Positions 47,872 to 60,959 of a DNA stretch of 64,000 bases are shown here, in pieces (the first letter of the stretch is position 1; each line of letters begins with the position of its first letter). The notes below the pieces were generated by a model. The model worked only from the letters and a program-made list of their open reading frames with translations. It was not told where the DNA came from and made no database searches. Source of the DNA: Kryptolebias marmoratus (Eukaryota; Chordata; Actinopteri; Cyprinodontiformes; Rivulidae); contig NC_051441.1 of the NCBI RefSeq assembly GCF_001649575.2, positions 10,293,308 through 10,357,307 on the forward strand, read 5' to 3'. The position numbers and the translations under genes are program-made.

Positions 47872-48754
47872 CAGCTGGGTTCTACATCTGCAGCTCAGGT
47901 CGAGGTAAAATAAACTGAGTTAGCACTTCCATACAGTCTCTCATTCACAATTACCTGTCAACAGCAGGATTTATCTGATCGGTGTTTGGACTGAATGAAC
48001 ACTTCAGTTTTCCTTGATGCAAAGCTAAGTTACCTTAAAATCTAAAATCTGTGTTTATTTCAAGACTAAATGAAGTCACTCTTTCACTCCCACTTGTGTC
48101 ATTACTGACGTATCCTGAAGTACTGACCACTTCAAACCCCACCTCTGCTGGCACATCCTCCACCCTCATCTCTCCTCAGCTGATGGATCACCAAAACACA
48201 AACACACACAGACAGCTGGGAGAGGTTTTTTTTTTTTTTTCCTGCGTCTGTCTTCCTCAGTCATCCTCCTTCTCAGCACTCCTCCTCCTTTGGGCATCTT
48301 ATTTCCTTTTTCTTTTATTTTCCTATATTTTTATTTTCTCTTTTACATTTACAGCTTTGTTTTCTCTTTATCTTTTATTTCATTCTTCTCTGACTTGGGC
48401 TGCTCCGGCCCTCTCATCCCTTTACCAGTACGTTAAAAGTAGTGATGTTATTCACACACTTCTTTAGAAATCTGTATTTTTTTTTTTCATTTTACATCTC
48501 ACTGAGCTCTGTTGTTCATGTTGTTAATTTAAACCCCTACCCCTCCTTTCTGAACCCTGCTGCAAACACATAGACTCTGAGGCAGCATTATGTAATAGCA
48601 GCATGCATGGAGCCCCCAGGGAAGGGCTACAGAGGAAAAACAGTTTGTGGACTGCTGGAGTCATAATGACTGGAATACAGAGAAACAGGCACCTGAAATA
48701 ATTTGTTGCAACAAACAAAAAAATAAGCTTAAACCACCACTTTTTGTTCAACTG

Positions 48755-48900
48755 TTTTAAAGGGAGAAGAGAAATAAAAAGAGAGCGGAGACAATGAGGA
48801 GAGGAAAGACAAGACGAAACAAGGAGCAGAGGAGAAAAGAGGGAGGATATGAAGTGAAGAAAAAAAAAGGGAGGGGTAGATTTAGTAAAGTAAGAAGAAA
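48755..48900 (+). repeat. purine-rich tract
   Basis: About 145 bases that are nearly all A and G on the plus strand. No coding match. Confidence 0.7.
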
Positions 48901-49253
48901 GTGCAGCAGGAAGCTGCTCGGCGAGCTACCGATGGCCTCCAGCCAGAGTTTTCAGACACGGAGGAATTCCAGGCAGAAGGCAGAGAGGGAGGGAAGGTGC
49001 CAGGAGGGAGGGAGGGAGGCGCAAAACGAGGAGGTCGGGTCGTGCGGTGGTTTGTTGTCAGAAGGAGATGGGAAAAAAGGAGCAGCACATGATTCAAGTG
49101 GTATCTCAATGGCTTAAAATAACTTGTTTTGTTTTGATGGAAAACTTTTAAATAATGATAGAATGATTCCAACTTTCAAAAGTTACAATTTAAAACTTCT
49201 TTTCTATTTTATACCAAGAATAATTTAATTTAATTTATTTATTTTTTAGTTTA

Positions 49254-49650
49254 TTGTTTTTAGTGTCTTCATGTTTTCTGTTCAGGTGTCTTTGTCTTGA
49301 TTTGGTTTTTGTTCTTCATGTCCTTGTGTGCTGTCACTATTCACTCCTCTCCAGTCACTCTTTGGTCTTCCTGCCACGCCCATCCACACCTGCCCCAAGT
49401 CTTGTTAATTACTTCACCTGTGCCCACTTTCCAATCACCTCCTCTGTTTAAAAACCCGGTCATCTCCTCCATGCTCCGCTGGTTCATCGTTGTTTCATGT
49501 CTTGTTATGCTTGGATTTTGTTATGTTTAGTTTTGCTGCCTCGTTAGCCTTTTTTTTTTTTGTTTATCTATAATTTTAAAATAAATAAGTTTCTCACCAA
49601 GATGAGTCTGCACTCTGGGTTCACCTCCTTCTCCCCGGTACCTGACAAAA
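49254..49650 (+). repeat. unclassified dispersed repeat
   Basis: The sequence GCCACGCCCATCCACACCTG, then GTTAATTACTTCACCTGTG and TTTAAAAACCCGGTCATCTC, then ATGTCTTGTTATGCTTGG and AGTCTGCACTCTGGGTTC is of a type I know to be scattered in teleost genomes. It ends near CCTGACAAAA. Class uncertain. Confidence 0.45.
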
Positions 49651-50764
49651 GCAACCCAAAACACAAAACTAACTGTTTTTTGTCTTTTCTCTGTGGGAAG
49701 TTGTTTTTCCTAAATGGAAGTGAAATGTATAAGAAATTCTGTTCAAAAATGCAGCCAGTGGAAAAGCTTTTATTAACAGTCAGCATCTGGTGAGGCAGAC
49801 AAATAATATTCTGACAGCACCAATACTTTTGTTAATTTAGAAACTTTAAAAATAGACAAGACTTCATGAGACGCTGGAGCGAGACTGTCTGCATATTTTT
49901 AATTTAAATCAGTTCCGCTCAGTTTGTCATATAGAGAGATTAAGGCAGAAAAGGTCTATAAAAAGTGTTTTGACTTTACATTGTGTCAGTAAGCTTTATA
50001 GCCTGCAATACCAGGGATTACCCCACAACATAGTGATATGACTAAAGTGATATGAATGGATGGACGGATGGACATTTCTCACCCTGTAGTTTGTTAGACG
50101 ATGAACAAATGTGCCCTAAAGTTAAAAAAAAAATCTTGTCTGAGTTATTTTGATGGAACAAATAAATAAAAGAAGCAGATGCAGCTGGAGAACTTGGTGG
50201 CTTGATGGGATGGGGCTAAGACATCACCTTCAGACAGTTTATTTATTAAACTCCCAACTATACTGTCCAACATGAGCCATGACAGAGAGCATACGTGTAG
50301 CCACATGTGTTTTCAGTCACTGCTTTGGTTTCCTCCCTACCTGAATAAGTGATTTGACTCTCTGATAACAAAAACAGTTTTGATCTGTTTCAGGATAGCA
50401 ATCAGAGGATTAGGACTGTTTTGACAGTAATGAAGTCCAATAGTAACATCTTTGGAACTTCACACAGCAGCACTGAAGGCTTTGAGGAGCAGTGAGTAAT
50501 GTTTCAATAACTTGAGGCATTTTACAACATTGCTGTGTTTTAGTGTGCAGAACAGCGTCAGGAGCCTATGAACACAGCAGGAAGACCACAAACAGAGCAA
50601 GAAAACAGAAGATATGACTGACGTCCCTACGCTACCTTGTACTTTAACCTCCAATAACTCTGCTTATCCTCTCAGCCTCCAGCAGTGAAGACATTCCCTC
50701 CAACCCTCACTCCCTATTTTTCATCTCAGCTCTCCCACACCATGTAAACAAAAACCTGCCTCAT

Positions 50765-51060
50765 CTCTGCTCCATCTCCACTTCCTTCTTTCTTTTTCTC
50801 TCTTTCTCTCTGTCTTCCCCGTGCCTTTTTGGAGCCCCCCTCCCTACAATCAATTCCTGCGGCCTCTCCCCCCACAGGCAGTGATGCAATCCTCTGACTC
50901 CTGCATGCAATCATGGGGTCTGGAGTTGGATTGTCAGCCAAGCAGGGGCGTAGCCACACCACGCTCGGCAGGAAAGCAACAGGAGAGGAAAGAAGGGAGG
51001 TGGGGAGACGTAAGAAAAGAAGGAATAAGGCCAAAAAGAGGAGGAGGGAAACAGTCAGAG
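50765..51060. repeat. pyrimidine tract facing a purine tract
   Basis: Pyrimidine-rich 50765-50820 (CCTTCTTTCTTTTTCTCTC) is followed at 50980-51060 by purine-rich sequence (GGAGAGGAAAGAAGGGAGG). The two could pair imperfectly. Confidence 0.55.
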
Positions 51061-52200
51061 GCTGTGGGGGATACAAGCAAAAAGTACCTTAATAAAAGTT
51101 TTACAGTTGTTCACAACTTAAGTTCAGGCCAACAAGGTTTTTTGTGTAATGTAGTCAGATCCTTCAATAAAAAGAAAACTTGAAAGAATTTGCTGATGAT
51201 CAAATAGCACAAACATCTCAGCTTTTTGTCCTCTCATCAGCCCACCAACCAGCTGTGTCTGTTTTGCTCGGATTGCTGGATGTGTATTTCGGAAGTGACA
51301 GCTCTCTGCTACTCCCACACTAAACGCTGTCATTCCAGCTGACTCACACCAACATTAATGTTACGACAGAATGATATTCATGTAATATTTGTGGAGGTGG
51401 TACACTTCTTAGATTTAAACTGGTGGTTTGAACTTATTTCAACAAAAACTTTTCTCCACTTTACCTTGGTGGAGCAGTCCAGATAACACATGTTAGCACT
51501 GTGTGTGTGTGTGTGTTCGTGTGAGTGTGTGTACAATGAAGTGGTATGCTGCATTCTTTCAACTGTGGAGGTGCACCCAAGCAAAGACTAATCTTGTCAA
51601 AGAAAATGCACTTAAACTAGGGTGAACATGAGATTATGGCACTTTAAGGGGCTTTAAAAGATTTTAAGTTGTTTCTTTGAATCAAAAACTTGTGCACATG
51701 TGCATGTGTACAAACACATCACATTCAGCAAACCTTTGTTGAATTTGCAGAAGCAGACCTTCCCTACCGGCAGCATAACTGAGCATGGGGTCAGGTCAGG
51801 AATGCAAAGCACAGGCACCTGCCTAAATCTTTAAAATACCAGGTTTACCCAGCACACACACAGACACCAAACACTTTGGTGGACACACCCTAAAATTCAT
51901 GTAGGATTTGAGTTTTAAGAAAAATGGCTTGGGCTCACTTACACTTTGCTTCCAAGCAGCCACACTTTATCAAATGTTTTTTCAGGCTTTCTGAAGGTTT
52001 TCTTTGGACATTGGCTGTTTTTTCACTTTTTTGTGTGCAGTCCTTATGCCTGACCATGACAGAATGGTCAGAATACTGCACCATGTGTGCTTTAAAAAAT
52101 GACAAAAAGAGGACAAGTGAAGGATAAAAGAAAAAGTGTCATATCCAAAATACTGTCTACAGCAGATGAACAGTACCTTTAGGTCATGTTTTCAAAAATA

Positions 52201-52212
52201 GGGGGGGGGGGG
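52201..52212 (+). repeat. G12 homopolymer
   Basis: Twelve consecutive G bases. A G8 run lies at about 52665. Confidence 0.9.
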
Positions 52213-52312
52213 ATCCAGCAAAGACCTGATACAGGAACTGAGAAATGCATTAATCCTTAGTGTATATGTCAAAATAAAAAACTATAAGTTGATCATCTAA
52301 TGTATTATCTAC

Positions 52313-52380
52313 TGTAGTGGTTCAAAAACGTTGGGGTCGGGACCCCACTGTGAGTCATCAAACATCAAGTAAGGGTTCCC
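52313..52380 (+). mobile_element. hAT-like element end fragment
   Basis: GTAGTGGTTCAAAAACGTTG then GGGTCGGGACCCC resembles the common teleost hAT end CAGTGGTTCCCAAACTTTTT ... GGGTCGGGACCCC. Its extent is unknown. Confidence 0.5.
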
Positions 52381-52599
52381 TGATGCTCTCTAGAAATTAA
52401 ATTAAATGTAAACAAATTGATAGTGTAAAATAAATACAACCATAAATTATTTTTTTTAAAAAGCATAACAGTTGTTAAGACTGTAATGTCATTATGCTCT
52501 CATTTAAAGTGTTTATTAGCAATTAAACCAGTAACATTTGTTTTTATTTTCTATTTCACAGTGAATCTTGTCCTGTGTATTCTTAGAGTGGATGCAACA

Positions 52600-52656
52600 A
52601 TGTTGAATTTCCCTGCAGGGAATAATAAAGTATTTGTATTCTATTCTATTCTATTG
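52600..52656 (+). mobile_element. 3' tail of a 5'-truncated non-LTR retroposon
   Basis: GAATTTCCCTGCAGGGAATA, then ATAAAGTATTTGTATTC and (ATTCT)n, is the typical tail form of teleost LINEs of the L2-like group: a small hairpin, AATAAAGTA and a short tandem repeat. Nothing of the coding part was seen. Confidence 0.55.
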
Positions 52657-52794
52657 TAATCTGGGGGGGGGTGCTCATTCATAATCACTTGTTGGTGCTA
52701 ACACCTGTAGAAATACTGATTAGGAACACTTTAAAAGGTTATAAAAACATCTGGCTCCTTGGAAGAAAAGAATGAAAATGTTAGGGGACACTCG

Positions 52795-52816
52795 AGGCTT
52801 TTGCACAATACTGTAC
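52795..52816 (+). mobile_element. end of a MITE-like repeat
   Basis: CTTTTGCACAATACTGTACA resembles the ends of the element at 23310-23596. Confidence 0.35.
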
Positions 52817-55800
52817 ATTGTATTTGCCAACCAGTTCTAACCCACTAGATCAGAGGAAATTTTAAAAAGGTCCAAAAGCTTTTCCTCCCTTCTCTCTGCT
52901 CTTTTCTATACAGCTATAGGATGAAGGTAATTTTGTAAGAAGGATATGCATTATGTAAACTGAAAAAAAGCAGCAAATCTGAACTGTAGTTTTTACACTC
53001 CAGAAGCATAATCAATGTGAGCCACTCCTCCAGTTGCACTTCAGAGGTCAGAAACCAAGTATGAGCACACTATTCGTGCAGGCTTTATACCACACATATA
53101 GTACTGCAGGATTGCTGGCTGTTTGCTGTAGAGTTCAGACTAGTTAAGAGTATTGTGGTACCGCTCCAGCTTTGGGAGGGGTGAGTCTGTCTCACAGTCA
53201 TTTCCTGGATGGGGATATTATGGCACCACACGCATGAGAAACAAACCTCTTTCACATTTACACACTGACCTGAGCCACTTTTATTCTGTACACACAAATC
53301 AATAAAGCAAGTGTGCGAAGTGAAACCTCTGGAAAGTGGGTCTACTTATTCAATAATTGGGAGATGTTGGGGGCTGTAACATGATTCAACAACAACTTTA
53401 TGCAACATGGCCTCTGAGAGACTGGGGGTAAGGCATGGGGAGGTGAGGTCTACCTCAGCTGTGTTGTAAGTTTTTTCGTCCTAGATACTGAAGATAGCCA
53501 CTTCCTATCTCTGACAAAGCTTGGGTGACACCAGTGCACCAACCATGCAAAACAGGAAGAGTGAAGAAAGGTGTGCATTAGTGGGTTTGTACAAAGAGAC
53601 AAAACATCCCACACCAAAGCACACTGAAAAGACAGAAAAACAGGAAAAGGGAGAAATTCAAACCAGAGGAGAGAAATTAGTTGACCAAGAAACGTAATGT
53701 GTGTTTTTGTGAGTACTTTGTGGGGGTCACTTAGAACCTCTGCTGCTTTTAAATCTGGGTGTGCCCCCTATACTGTCAGCCATACCTCCATTTAAGCCTT
53801 TCTGCTTCCCGGTTCTGTGATTACAAACGCATGTTCGCACAAAGCATGTTTTGTCTTTTCCTCATAAGATTGTGCCAATTTCACAGCAAGTCCAGCATTC
53901 TCCCTTCTCACATGGCACGTCTGTTTTCTCTGGGTAACCCTCAGCTTACAGACACTTCCCACCGTGGTTGGCAAAAGGACAGAGTCAATATCACAGTCTT
54001 TTCTCTCTTGTCTTTCTTTCCCTTTGTCTATTTCCCCTTTCCTTTTTTTCCTCTGTATTTCTGTATCTAGCTCCACCCTGCAGCTTTCATCTTTTGCAGC
54101 TCCATCCAAGAAAGATGAACAGCAAACGAGAGCAGAGAGGCAGATACAAAGGGACAGATGGAGGACGGCTGAGATGGTGACAGACATAGTGAGCTATAAT
54201 GCTGTAAAATATAGCCAGGCTAAACTCTTGCTTTAAATTTGTTGACACATGCAATTTGTTGGAAAAACGAATGAGAAGAATCTGGAGCTAATTTCTAATT
54301 TGAATTAATCAAAACTCACTAATCAAGAGCTAAAACATGTGCCATGGACAACTGCTATCATACAGTAAATGAAAAAACATGGAAAAAAATAATATTGGGA
54401 ATGCCAATTATAGGGCCATCAGTGTTTTTTAGTGGGGTTCTGTGGAAAGGTAATGAACAGTTAATATTTTACCTGTTGTACCTTTGAGCACCCAAAGTTT
54501 AGAGAAAAGAGGTCAGTTCATTCATTCATTGCTGAGAAGAGCACCCCTTATTAGATACAGTGTTTCTCTTGCTTGTTTTGCCCCACAACAACTAAATACA
54601 AATTTGAGATAACCTGAATACAATTTCCTCACTGTTTTGAGCCCTTTGTTCCTAGCAGATCAGGTCTTGAGACCTGCTAGGTTCTATGAAGATTGGTGCA
54701 GCACAAGTAACCACCATTCAATCCAGGTTCCACAAGGGCTCTCTTGTTTTGTTTCAAGGACTTTTCATTTGGAGCCAAGATTGTAATGTTCTTTGACATC
54801 TCATCTTTTTGGCCATCTCTGCTTTTTAGCTTTACATCACAGTTCAGCTTTAAGAGAGTTAAATAGCTATTTGACTTGCAAAGAATTATAGCAAAATTCT
54901 TTTTGAGGACCCTAGGGATCCTGAGTACCACTAGCAGTACTTTTACCACAGATTGAGGACCATGAAACTAAACTATTCCTTTAAGGACAGAGCAATACTC
55001 ATCCTCTTGCACATTATTCTACCCTAAATCACAAGTGACATCCAAAATAAAAAAAAGAATAGCTCACTTTGACTGTTATTAACTAAAACTCAGAAAAGCA
55101 ATTAGCAGTTTTAAGATAGTGGCAATCAATATTCAAGACAGCCTCTGAAAGCTAATTTACTTTAGCAACCAAATGAAAACAGAGAGGCTACTTAGAAGCA
55201 TCTTAGGTCAAAACATGTCTCAAAATCAAACCTAACCAAACCTAAAGCATTTCCCAATTACATAAGGCTCCTTTGCAAAAAAGAAGAAGGGGAAAAAAAC
55301 TTCGCCAGTACACATGAATTAAATTAGTGCTGGCAACATCTCCAAACCGCCACAGAGAAGGTAAACACTCACAGACCAAAGCTTTTTCCCCTCCCTCCTT
55401 CTTTTACAGCATGTATAAGGAGAATCACTTATATAATATACTTGTTGTTTATAAAGCTTAAAAGCTCTTGGAAAGATGAAAACTCAAAGCCGATAAAGGG
55501 TGAAAGAGTGGATAGAAGTCAAGTTACGCACAGAGAGGAGATGACGTCCTAGAAAGTTGGGGATGAGGGGAAAAAGAGTGGAAGGAGGGGGTGAAGGGGC
55601 AAAGTCTGGAAGCTAACTGACAGGACTGGATATGCCCAGACAGGGAACCAGGTCCAGGCCCAGACTTGAGAGTCTTATTTGAATCTTAGAAATGCCTCAC
55701 CCGTCTCTCCTTCATCTCCTTCTCTAAAATAACCCACCATCAGTCCCACTCCCCTGCTCTGCCTTCACAGTAATTCTTCACTCAAGCTTACTGACAGAGC

Positions 55801-58269
55801 CTCTCGCTTATTCAACTTCTCCCTTTCCTTTTTTTTTCTTCTGAAAAACAATCACATAGATTTCAGCTGTACCATACAGCTATAGTGCTATTCAATGTAT
55901 CTGAGAAAACCAAAGGTGCTAAACAAGCAAGTAAACAATAATACAAACCAGCTGTGAAAGTTCTCTGCAGAACTCACAGCTCATAAACTGAAAAACAAAA
56001 AAATCAAAGGAGATAAAACTATATCTACTTCTACTCTCTGTTAAATATTAAATATAATGCTAAAAGGATCTAAAAACATACTTTTGTGCCAGCTTCTTTA
56101 CTGATGTTGTGCTTTTGTGTCTTAGCTTTTCTGCTTTTTTCTTTATTCTGCCCTGCACAGACAAATACATGATCTGCATATTGTCTGAGAAACTTTGCAA
56201 GCTGAAATTTTCTCATGAGAGAAATACTGAGCAGGGAGAGCAGAAGGTGCTTTAAAGAGAATGAAATGAGGCAGGGTGGGGTAGCTGGGGTGAAGCACTG
56301 CGCTGTCTGTGTTTATTTTGGAAATGCAGACCTGAACACTCGCAGCAGAGAAACAGACTTCTGATCTTTGTCATAGAGGAGTAAAACCCCTGCACTCAGT
56401 TCGGATGTCCCACCAAGTGATTAAAAAAACAAGGACGGGGTAGAATATGTACCCTTATGGGGACCATTTTAACCCACCCTGGAGACCTAGGAATGGTGTG
56501 CTACGACAGGAAACAGCAAGGCTGTGAAGTGATTAGTGGTTACAGTTTAACTGGAGAAAAATGCACGTTATTTGAGACACGCCAGCCAGGCAACAAAGAA
56601 GTATGAACTGATGTCTGTCAGTTTGCAAGTTATCATGAGTCAGCCTCTTTATCTGCTCTGCCTGTTCCTAATGTATAGTCCTGAAAATCTGATCATCATC
56701 CAACAATCGCATCACACAGGGCTCAGTCACTCTTTTGACACATGGCAACGATTACTGATAAAAGCTTTTGTGGAAAGAATGTAAGGTACTGGGTCATAAT
56801 GATATAAAAGCCAAGTCATTTACTGTCATTTTCACGTTTTACTTAAATTCAGCTTGAATAAGCTCCATTTTTCCTGAATATTATTTGAGTCGTGTTGATA
56901 TGTCAGCCTTGTGGTGTGCGCAATTCGCTCTTATTTAGCAGAGCCACAAAAGAAGCAATCATCAGTTTGCAGTTATCTTCAAATTAATTCCAAAGAAAGC
57001 AGATGAAGTACCTGCAAACACTTGAATGATATTATTTTGATATTACTGCAACACAGAATTCAGTGTCGAACACGAATCATTCATGCACACATAAGAATAG
57101 CGACTCATCTCCAACTGAGCAGAATTTTCTAAACCTTTATCCAAAAAGGGCCATAAATATTAAGCCATAAACCTTTGTATGTCTTCCATTAAGAGACAGA
57201 TGGCTTCATCTGGAAACACAGTTCAAGACCTCTGCCTGACTCAGACCAAACATTGGTAACGTGACCAAAACAGCAGTTGTATTTCATTTGTCAAAGCTTT
57301 CCATCTTAATAGCAGTGACCGTTTTCAAGTGCAACCACAAGAAGTCTGGACCTGCCATGGGAATCTACCTCATGTGAAGATTAATGCAAGTGTGCATCAG
57401 GTGCCCTGTTTTCACAGCAAGCTGCCTCATTCACTGACCGCTGTAATCCTCCCTCCCCTGCTGCTCAGTTGCCTTTTAGCTTGACCATAATCCACAGCAG
57501 CTACGGCACCCCACTGAGATATTAATTCAAACACTCAAACTGGCTCCACTACTTTAACATCTCACTCACTGGTAGCGATTTCCAGTCTTTCTCCTCAAGT
57601 GGTAAACATGCAGTATTTATGTGGCTTCACGCTGCACTGTGTGAAAGAACTTGTCAAAATGAATTTTATATCTGAATTGCACAATGTGTTTGCATCATAT
57701 GTGGTCCACTTTTATTAGCCTAGCTTGAATTATTAAGCACAAGTGCAGTGTGGTTTCCCACCATCCTCCTACACCACACGCCTCTTGGTCACTCTCTGAC
57801 GCAGGGAAATGCCATGAGAGTCCACCTTTTTACATACAACAGCTGCTTTTACAACAGCTTTGGACCTCAGCTGAATGATGTCACACACAGTTGCAGTGTG
57901 GGGCTCAATCTAAAAGGCACATGGAAAATTGAGAAGGGGGTAACAAAAACGCCCATGATTTGATTTCAGGAACTGAGATGGTGGAAAGTCTTTGTCCACT
58001 GGTGCATTAATTACAGCAATTCAACCCTTAGTCCTGAGCATGAACAGGGTGGTGGGCAACACTGGAGAGCGGAGAACTCCCTTTTAACAGGAAGAGACAT
58101 CCAGCAGAACCAGACTCAGGAAGGGTGGCCATCTGTCTCAGCTGGCTGAGGGTTCAGAGGACAGAACAGATGCAAGCATTTGGCTTATCGGTACAGATGA
58201 GCGCTTTTCCTCTGCAGCAACTAAAAATTCAGAGTTGTGGCTTTGATTGCAAAACCAGTGTTGATTGTC

Positions 58270-58625
58270 CTAGATAGAGGTCAACTGATATGAGTTTTCT
58301 GGTCCAATGTCCAATATATAGCTTTTTCTTTGGCCAATGTGTATTTTTTATTTAATAAAATATAACAATAACTGCCTAACTTAAATAATCATGCATTTAA
58401 CAACCCTTAGAAGAACTTGTACACCTCAAAATAACATATAGAAGAACATTCTTGCTTACAAAACTATATTGTGAGCCAGGAAGCTGGTTGTAGCAGCTGC
58501 TTCTACATCTTCCTTTCCCTACATGGTAATTCATATAGTATGTACAGGCATGGTCGATTGCCAATTTTTAAATAGTGGCCAATATCAGCTGAATAACTAT
58601 CTCTAGAGGCAGATGTCTCTTTGAC
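58270..58625. mobile_element. TIR-bearing non-autonomous element
   Basis: The left end CTAGATAGAGGTCAACTGAT and the right end CTATCTCTAGAGG are inverse forms. Inner sequences such as GGCCAATATCAGCTGAATAA resemble the teleost repeat AGAGGTCGACCGATA ... GGCCGATATCGGCCGATA. Confidence 0.45.
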
Positions 58626-59029
58626 TGACTTCAGACTTTCTCTTGGATGGAAATTATGGCTGACCTGCAAATGAACTGTTCATAATCTTCTGATTAGATA
58701 AACAATGCACCAAGAAGGCTGCAGATGTGTGGAGAACCTCTGTTCACGGGTCTTTGGATTAAATAGGAAGAGCCCAAAAGAAGAAGCATATATGACGTCT
58801 TTCACTGCTCCTCTTCCACACTTTAAGAAAGATCCAAAAGCTAGAACACCCCCACGAGCAGTTTGACACTTTTTTCTTGAACCTACACTCAAAATACACA
58901 CGCTCATCTTGGAAACATACAATCATTTATAGAATGATCCAAAACACAACTGCCCCCCTTTTGAATATACCTCGATCTACACTAGCCTAATGTTTTTTTT
59001 TTGTTTTTTGTTTTTAATAATCAGGCCAT

Positions 59030-59290
59030 ATTCCCCTCCATCACAGGCCTTGTTAGGTTGCCTTGGCAGGACTCGGTTCTCTCCTGGAACAATGGGCCCA
59101 TGGGAGGCAGCCAATGAAGAGAAGGTCCATGCAAACCCAATCCCAGTGTGCATACAATTAGGCTTAGGGACAGTGGAATTGCTTAATTGGAGGAAAATGG
59201 TTCTTTATCTGGGTCTCTCTGTGTGTGCTCATCCTTGCCCCCTGTAATGCACACTTGGCCTCATCTAACTAGAAATGAGCTGAACAAAAT
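59030..59290. promoter_or_regulatory. candidate enhancer with SOX, CCAAT, octamer-like and homeodomain motifs
   Basis: AACAATGG at 59088-59095, CCAAT at 59111-59115, ATGCAAA at 59129-59135, CAATTA at 59155-59160 and TTAATT at 59183-59188 lie within 100 bases. Composition is unlike the flanks and there is no coding match. Enhancer function is inferred. Confidence 0.3.
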
Positions 59291-59923
59291 CAATAAAGTT
59301 GCCCTTAGTCAGTCCTGATCGTTCCTTAGTGTTTAAAAAATTGTTTTTATGTTTAAATCTGTCGTTGTCATCAGGAACATGGATGTCAAATACTCAAACA
59401 TAAAACAGGAATAATAGTTTAAAAATGAAGAATATGGAGGCATTTGACCTCTTTGTTTGATTGTTTAAATGACCACCTGCACTGTGCACAGGTTGAACTC
59501 TATCAGATCAGAGAGCTTCTCCACAAGCCTGTGCCTCTGCACAACAGCTGGCTGGGCTGGGATGTGCACCACTGGGCTATATAGGGCAGGATTTGTGACT
59601 CTGCTCTAAAAATGTCTCTCAGGGTTAACGAGATGGATGCTGAAGAGAGGATGTGGACATGTGGGAAAAGGTCACTTGAAATGGGTACTGAGATATTTTC
59701 TGTGGAAATGGCACAAACAGCTCCGGCCTTGGACCGATAGTTGCGCTGAGTCCAAGCTGCAGGATTTGGTTGCACCGCTGCTGGAGATACTCTGAAAATA
59801 GGTCACAGTCCTGCTTGAACTCGTGCCGTTTGTCACACTGCAGGAGGAAGGACCTTACCAGTGTGGACAGTCAGTGTATATAATATGCAGAAAAATGAAA
59901 GCGTTGCCCCTGGCTTACCTTAC

Positions 59924-60130
59924 CGGGAAAACGCCGTGGACGTGTCCGAGATGTCTCCGGTTCGGTCCACGTCTCTGCTCCCGCGGAAAAACTTCTCAGG
60001 TCCTTCTGCTCAGACCGCGTCGGTGCGAAATGACTCCTCGTCAATTTTCTCGTCTTTTCTTCAGATTAAAAACTGAACATAAAGCTGACACGTCTTGAAA
60101 AACAACTACTAGGTCTCTGCTGTAGAAGCG
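59924..60130 (-). other. possible glis2 5' non-coding exon
   Basis: On the minus strand the sequence TTTCCCG|GTAAGG is a good donor at the edge of CpG-containing sequence, and the exon would extend right from 59924. No coding match. The start is unknown; 60130 is only a rough limit. Confidence 0.25.
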
Positions 60131-60379
60131 GTCTGTTCCCAGACCATTGTCGGTATTATTTCTAAGCTTGGAAAAATCCAACATATAAGCTCAAACCCGG
60201 CGTATGTGACAGCCGGTTGTTTAAATAAAGACTAATCTACACAATGACTGCCTTGTCTGTTGTCGCAGGATGAGACTGTTGCATGTTTTATTACCACTGG
60301 TCAGAAAGTGCAAACACCTGAATCCACAGCCTGAACTGTTCCCGCTGAGGAGGAATGAAGACCACTGCTTGGGTTGTGC

Positions 60380-60930
60380 ACCAAAAGCGCATAAAGGTGA
60401 TTCCTTCCCGAATTCAAAGCGCATCGCTTAATGGCAACGCTGGTCAAATGGGGGGTTTCCTACGGGTGGTCGTGGTCCTCCAAGGGGGGGGGGTGGGAGG
60501 GCAGTTCAGAGCAGAGGGATGGCACGAAGTGGTGGATAGAAAAGACAGGGCGGGTTGGCGACGGGGTGTGGGCTGGATGGGAAGGACCTTCTCCTTCTTC
60601 TTCGGTGCGTTTCCAGATGCAGGGATTCGCTAGCCTGATTGCTTTTCGCGCAGTTCTCCTCCGGTTTCTTGCTGTTTGGTTTTGTTTCCTTTCCTTCTAA
60701 GCACTCGAGGAGACGCGGAGCGCGGATGGCCGTCTCCCCCACCACCGTCTAACGCGCACAGACATCCGCCCGGAGCGCAGGCAGCCCGTCAGGACCAGCC
60801 CAGAGCCTGCCACCTCAGCGCATGCTTACTGCTCCGCCCATCCTCCATGGGCAGTCCCCGGTTTTCCTCCAAGCTCCCCCTCCTTCTCTGCCTCCCCCCG
60901 CCGCGTCTGTCCTCATGGTCATCTCTCTGC
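60380..60930. promoter_or_regulatory. CpG-rich region, candidate glis2 promoter
   Basis: This stretch is clearly richer in G+C and CpG than its surroundings, with a G9 run near 60487. It lies upstream of glis2 in the minus orientation and about 3 kb before tfap4 in the plus orientation, so it may serve either or both. Confidence 0.4.
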
Positions 60931-60959
60931 TCCTCACAAACATCATCAGCACACCATGA

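Larger units (their letters stand above)
41213..59923 (-). other. presumed long 5' intron of glis2
   Basis: No coding exon was seen in either strand. The interval holds dispersed repeats (42395-42835, 43640-44020, 49254-49650, 52313-52380, 52600-52656, 58270-58615), microsatellites, purine- and pyrimidine-rich tracts, and enhancer-like patches near 47840 and 59050-59290. That it is one intron rests on the acceptor before the first coding exon and on CpG-rich DNA at 60-61 kb. Confidence 0.4.

Noticed and set aside
48051..48467. 138-codon plus-strand frame
   Set aside because: It is rich in Phe, Leu and Ser from T-rich DNA with poly-T runs and has no family match or splice context.
53792..54187. 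131-codon minus-strand frame in the glis2 intron
   Set aside because: It comes from a pyrimidine-rich stretch read as Lys/Glu/Arg-rich protein. No family match.
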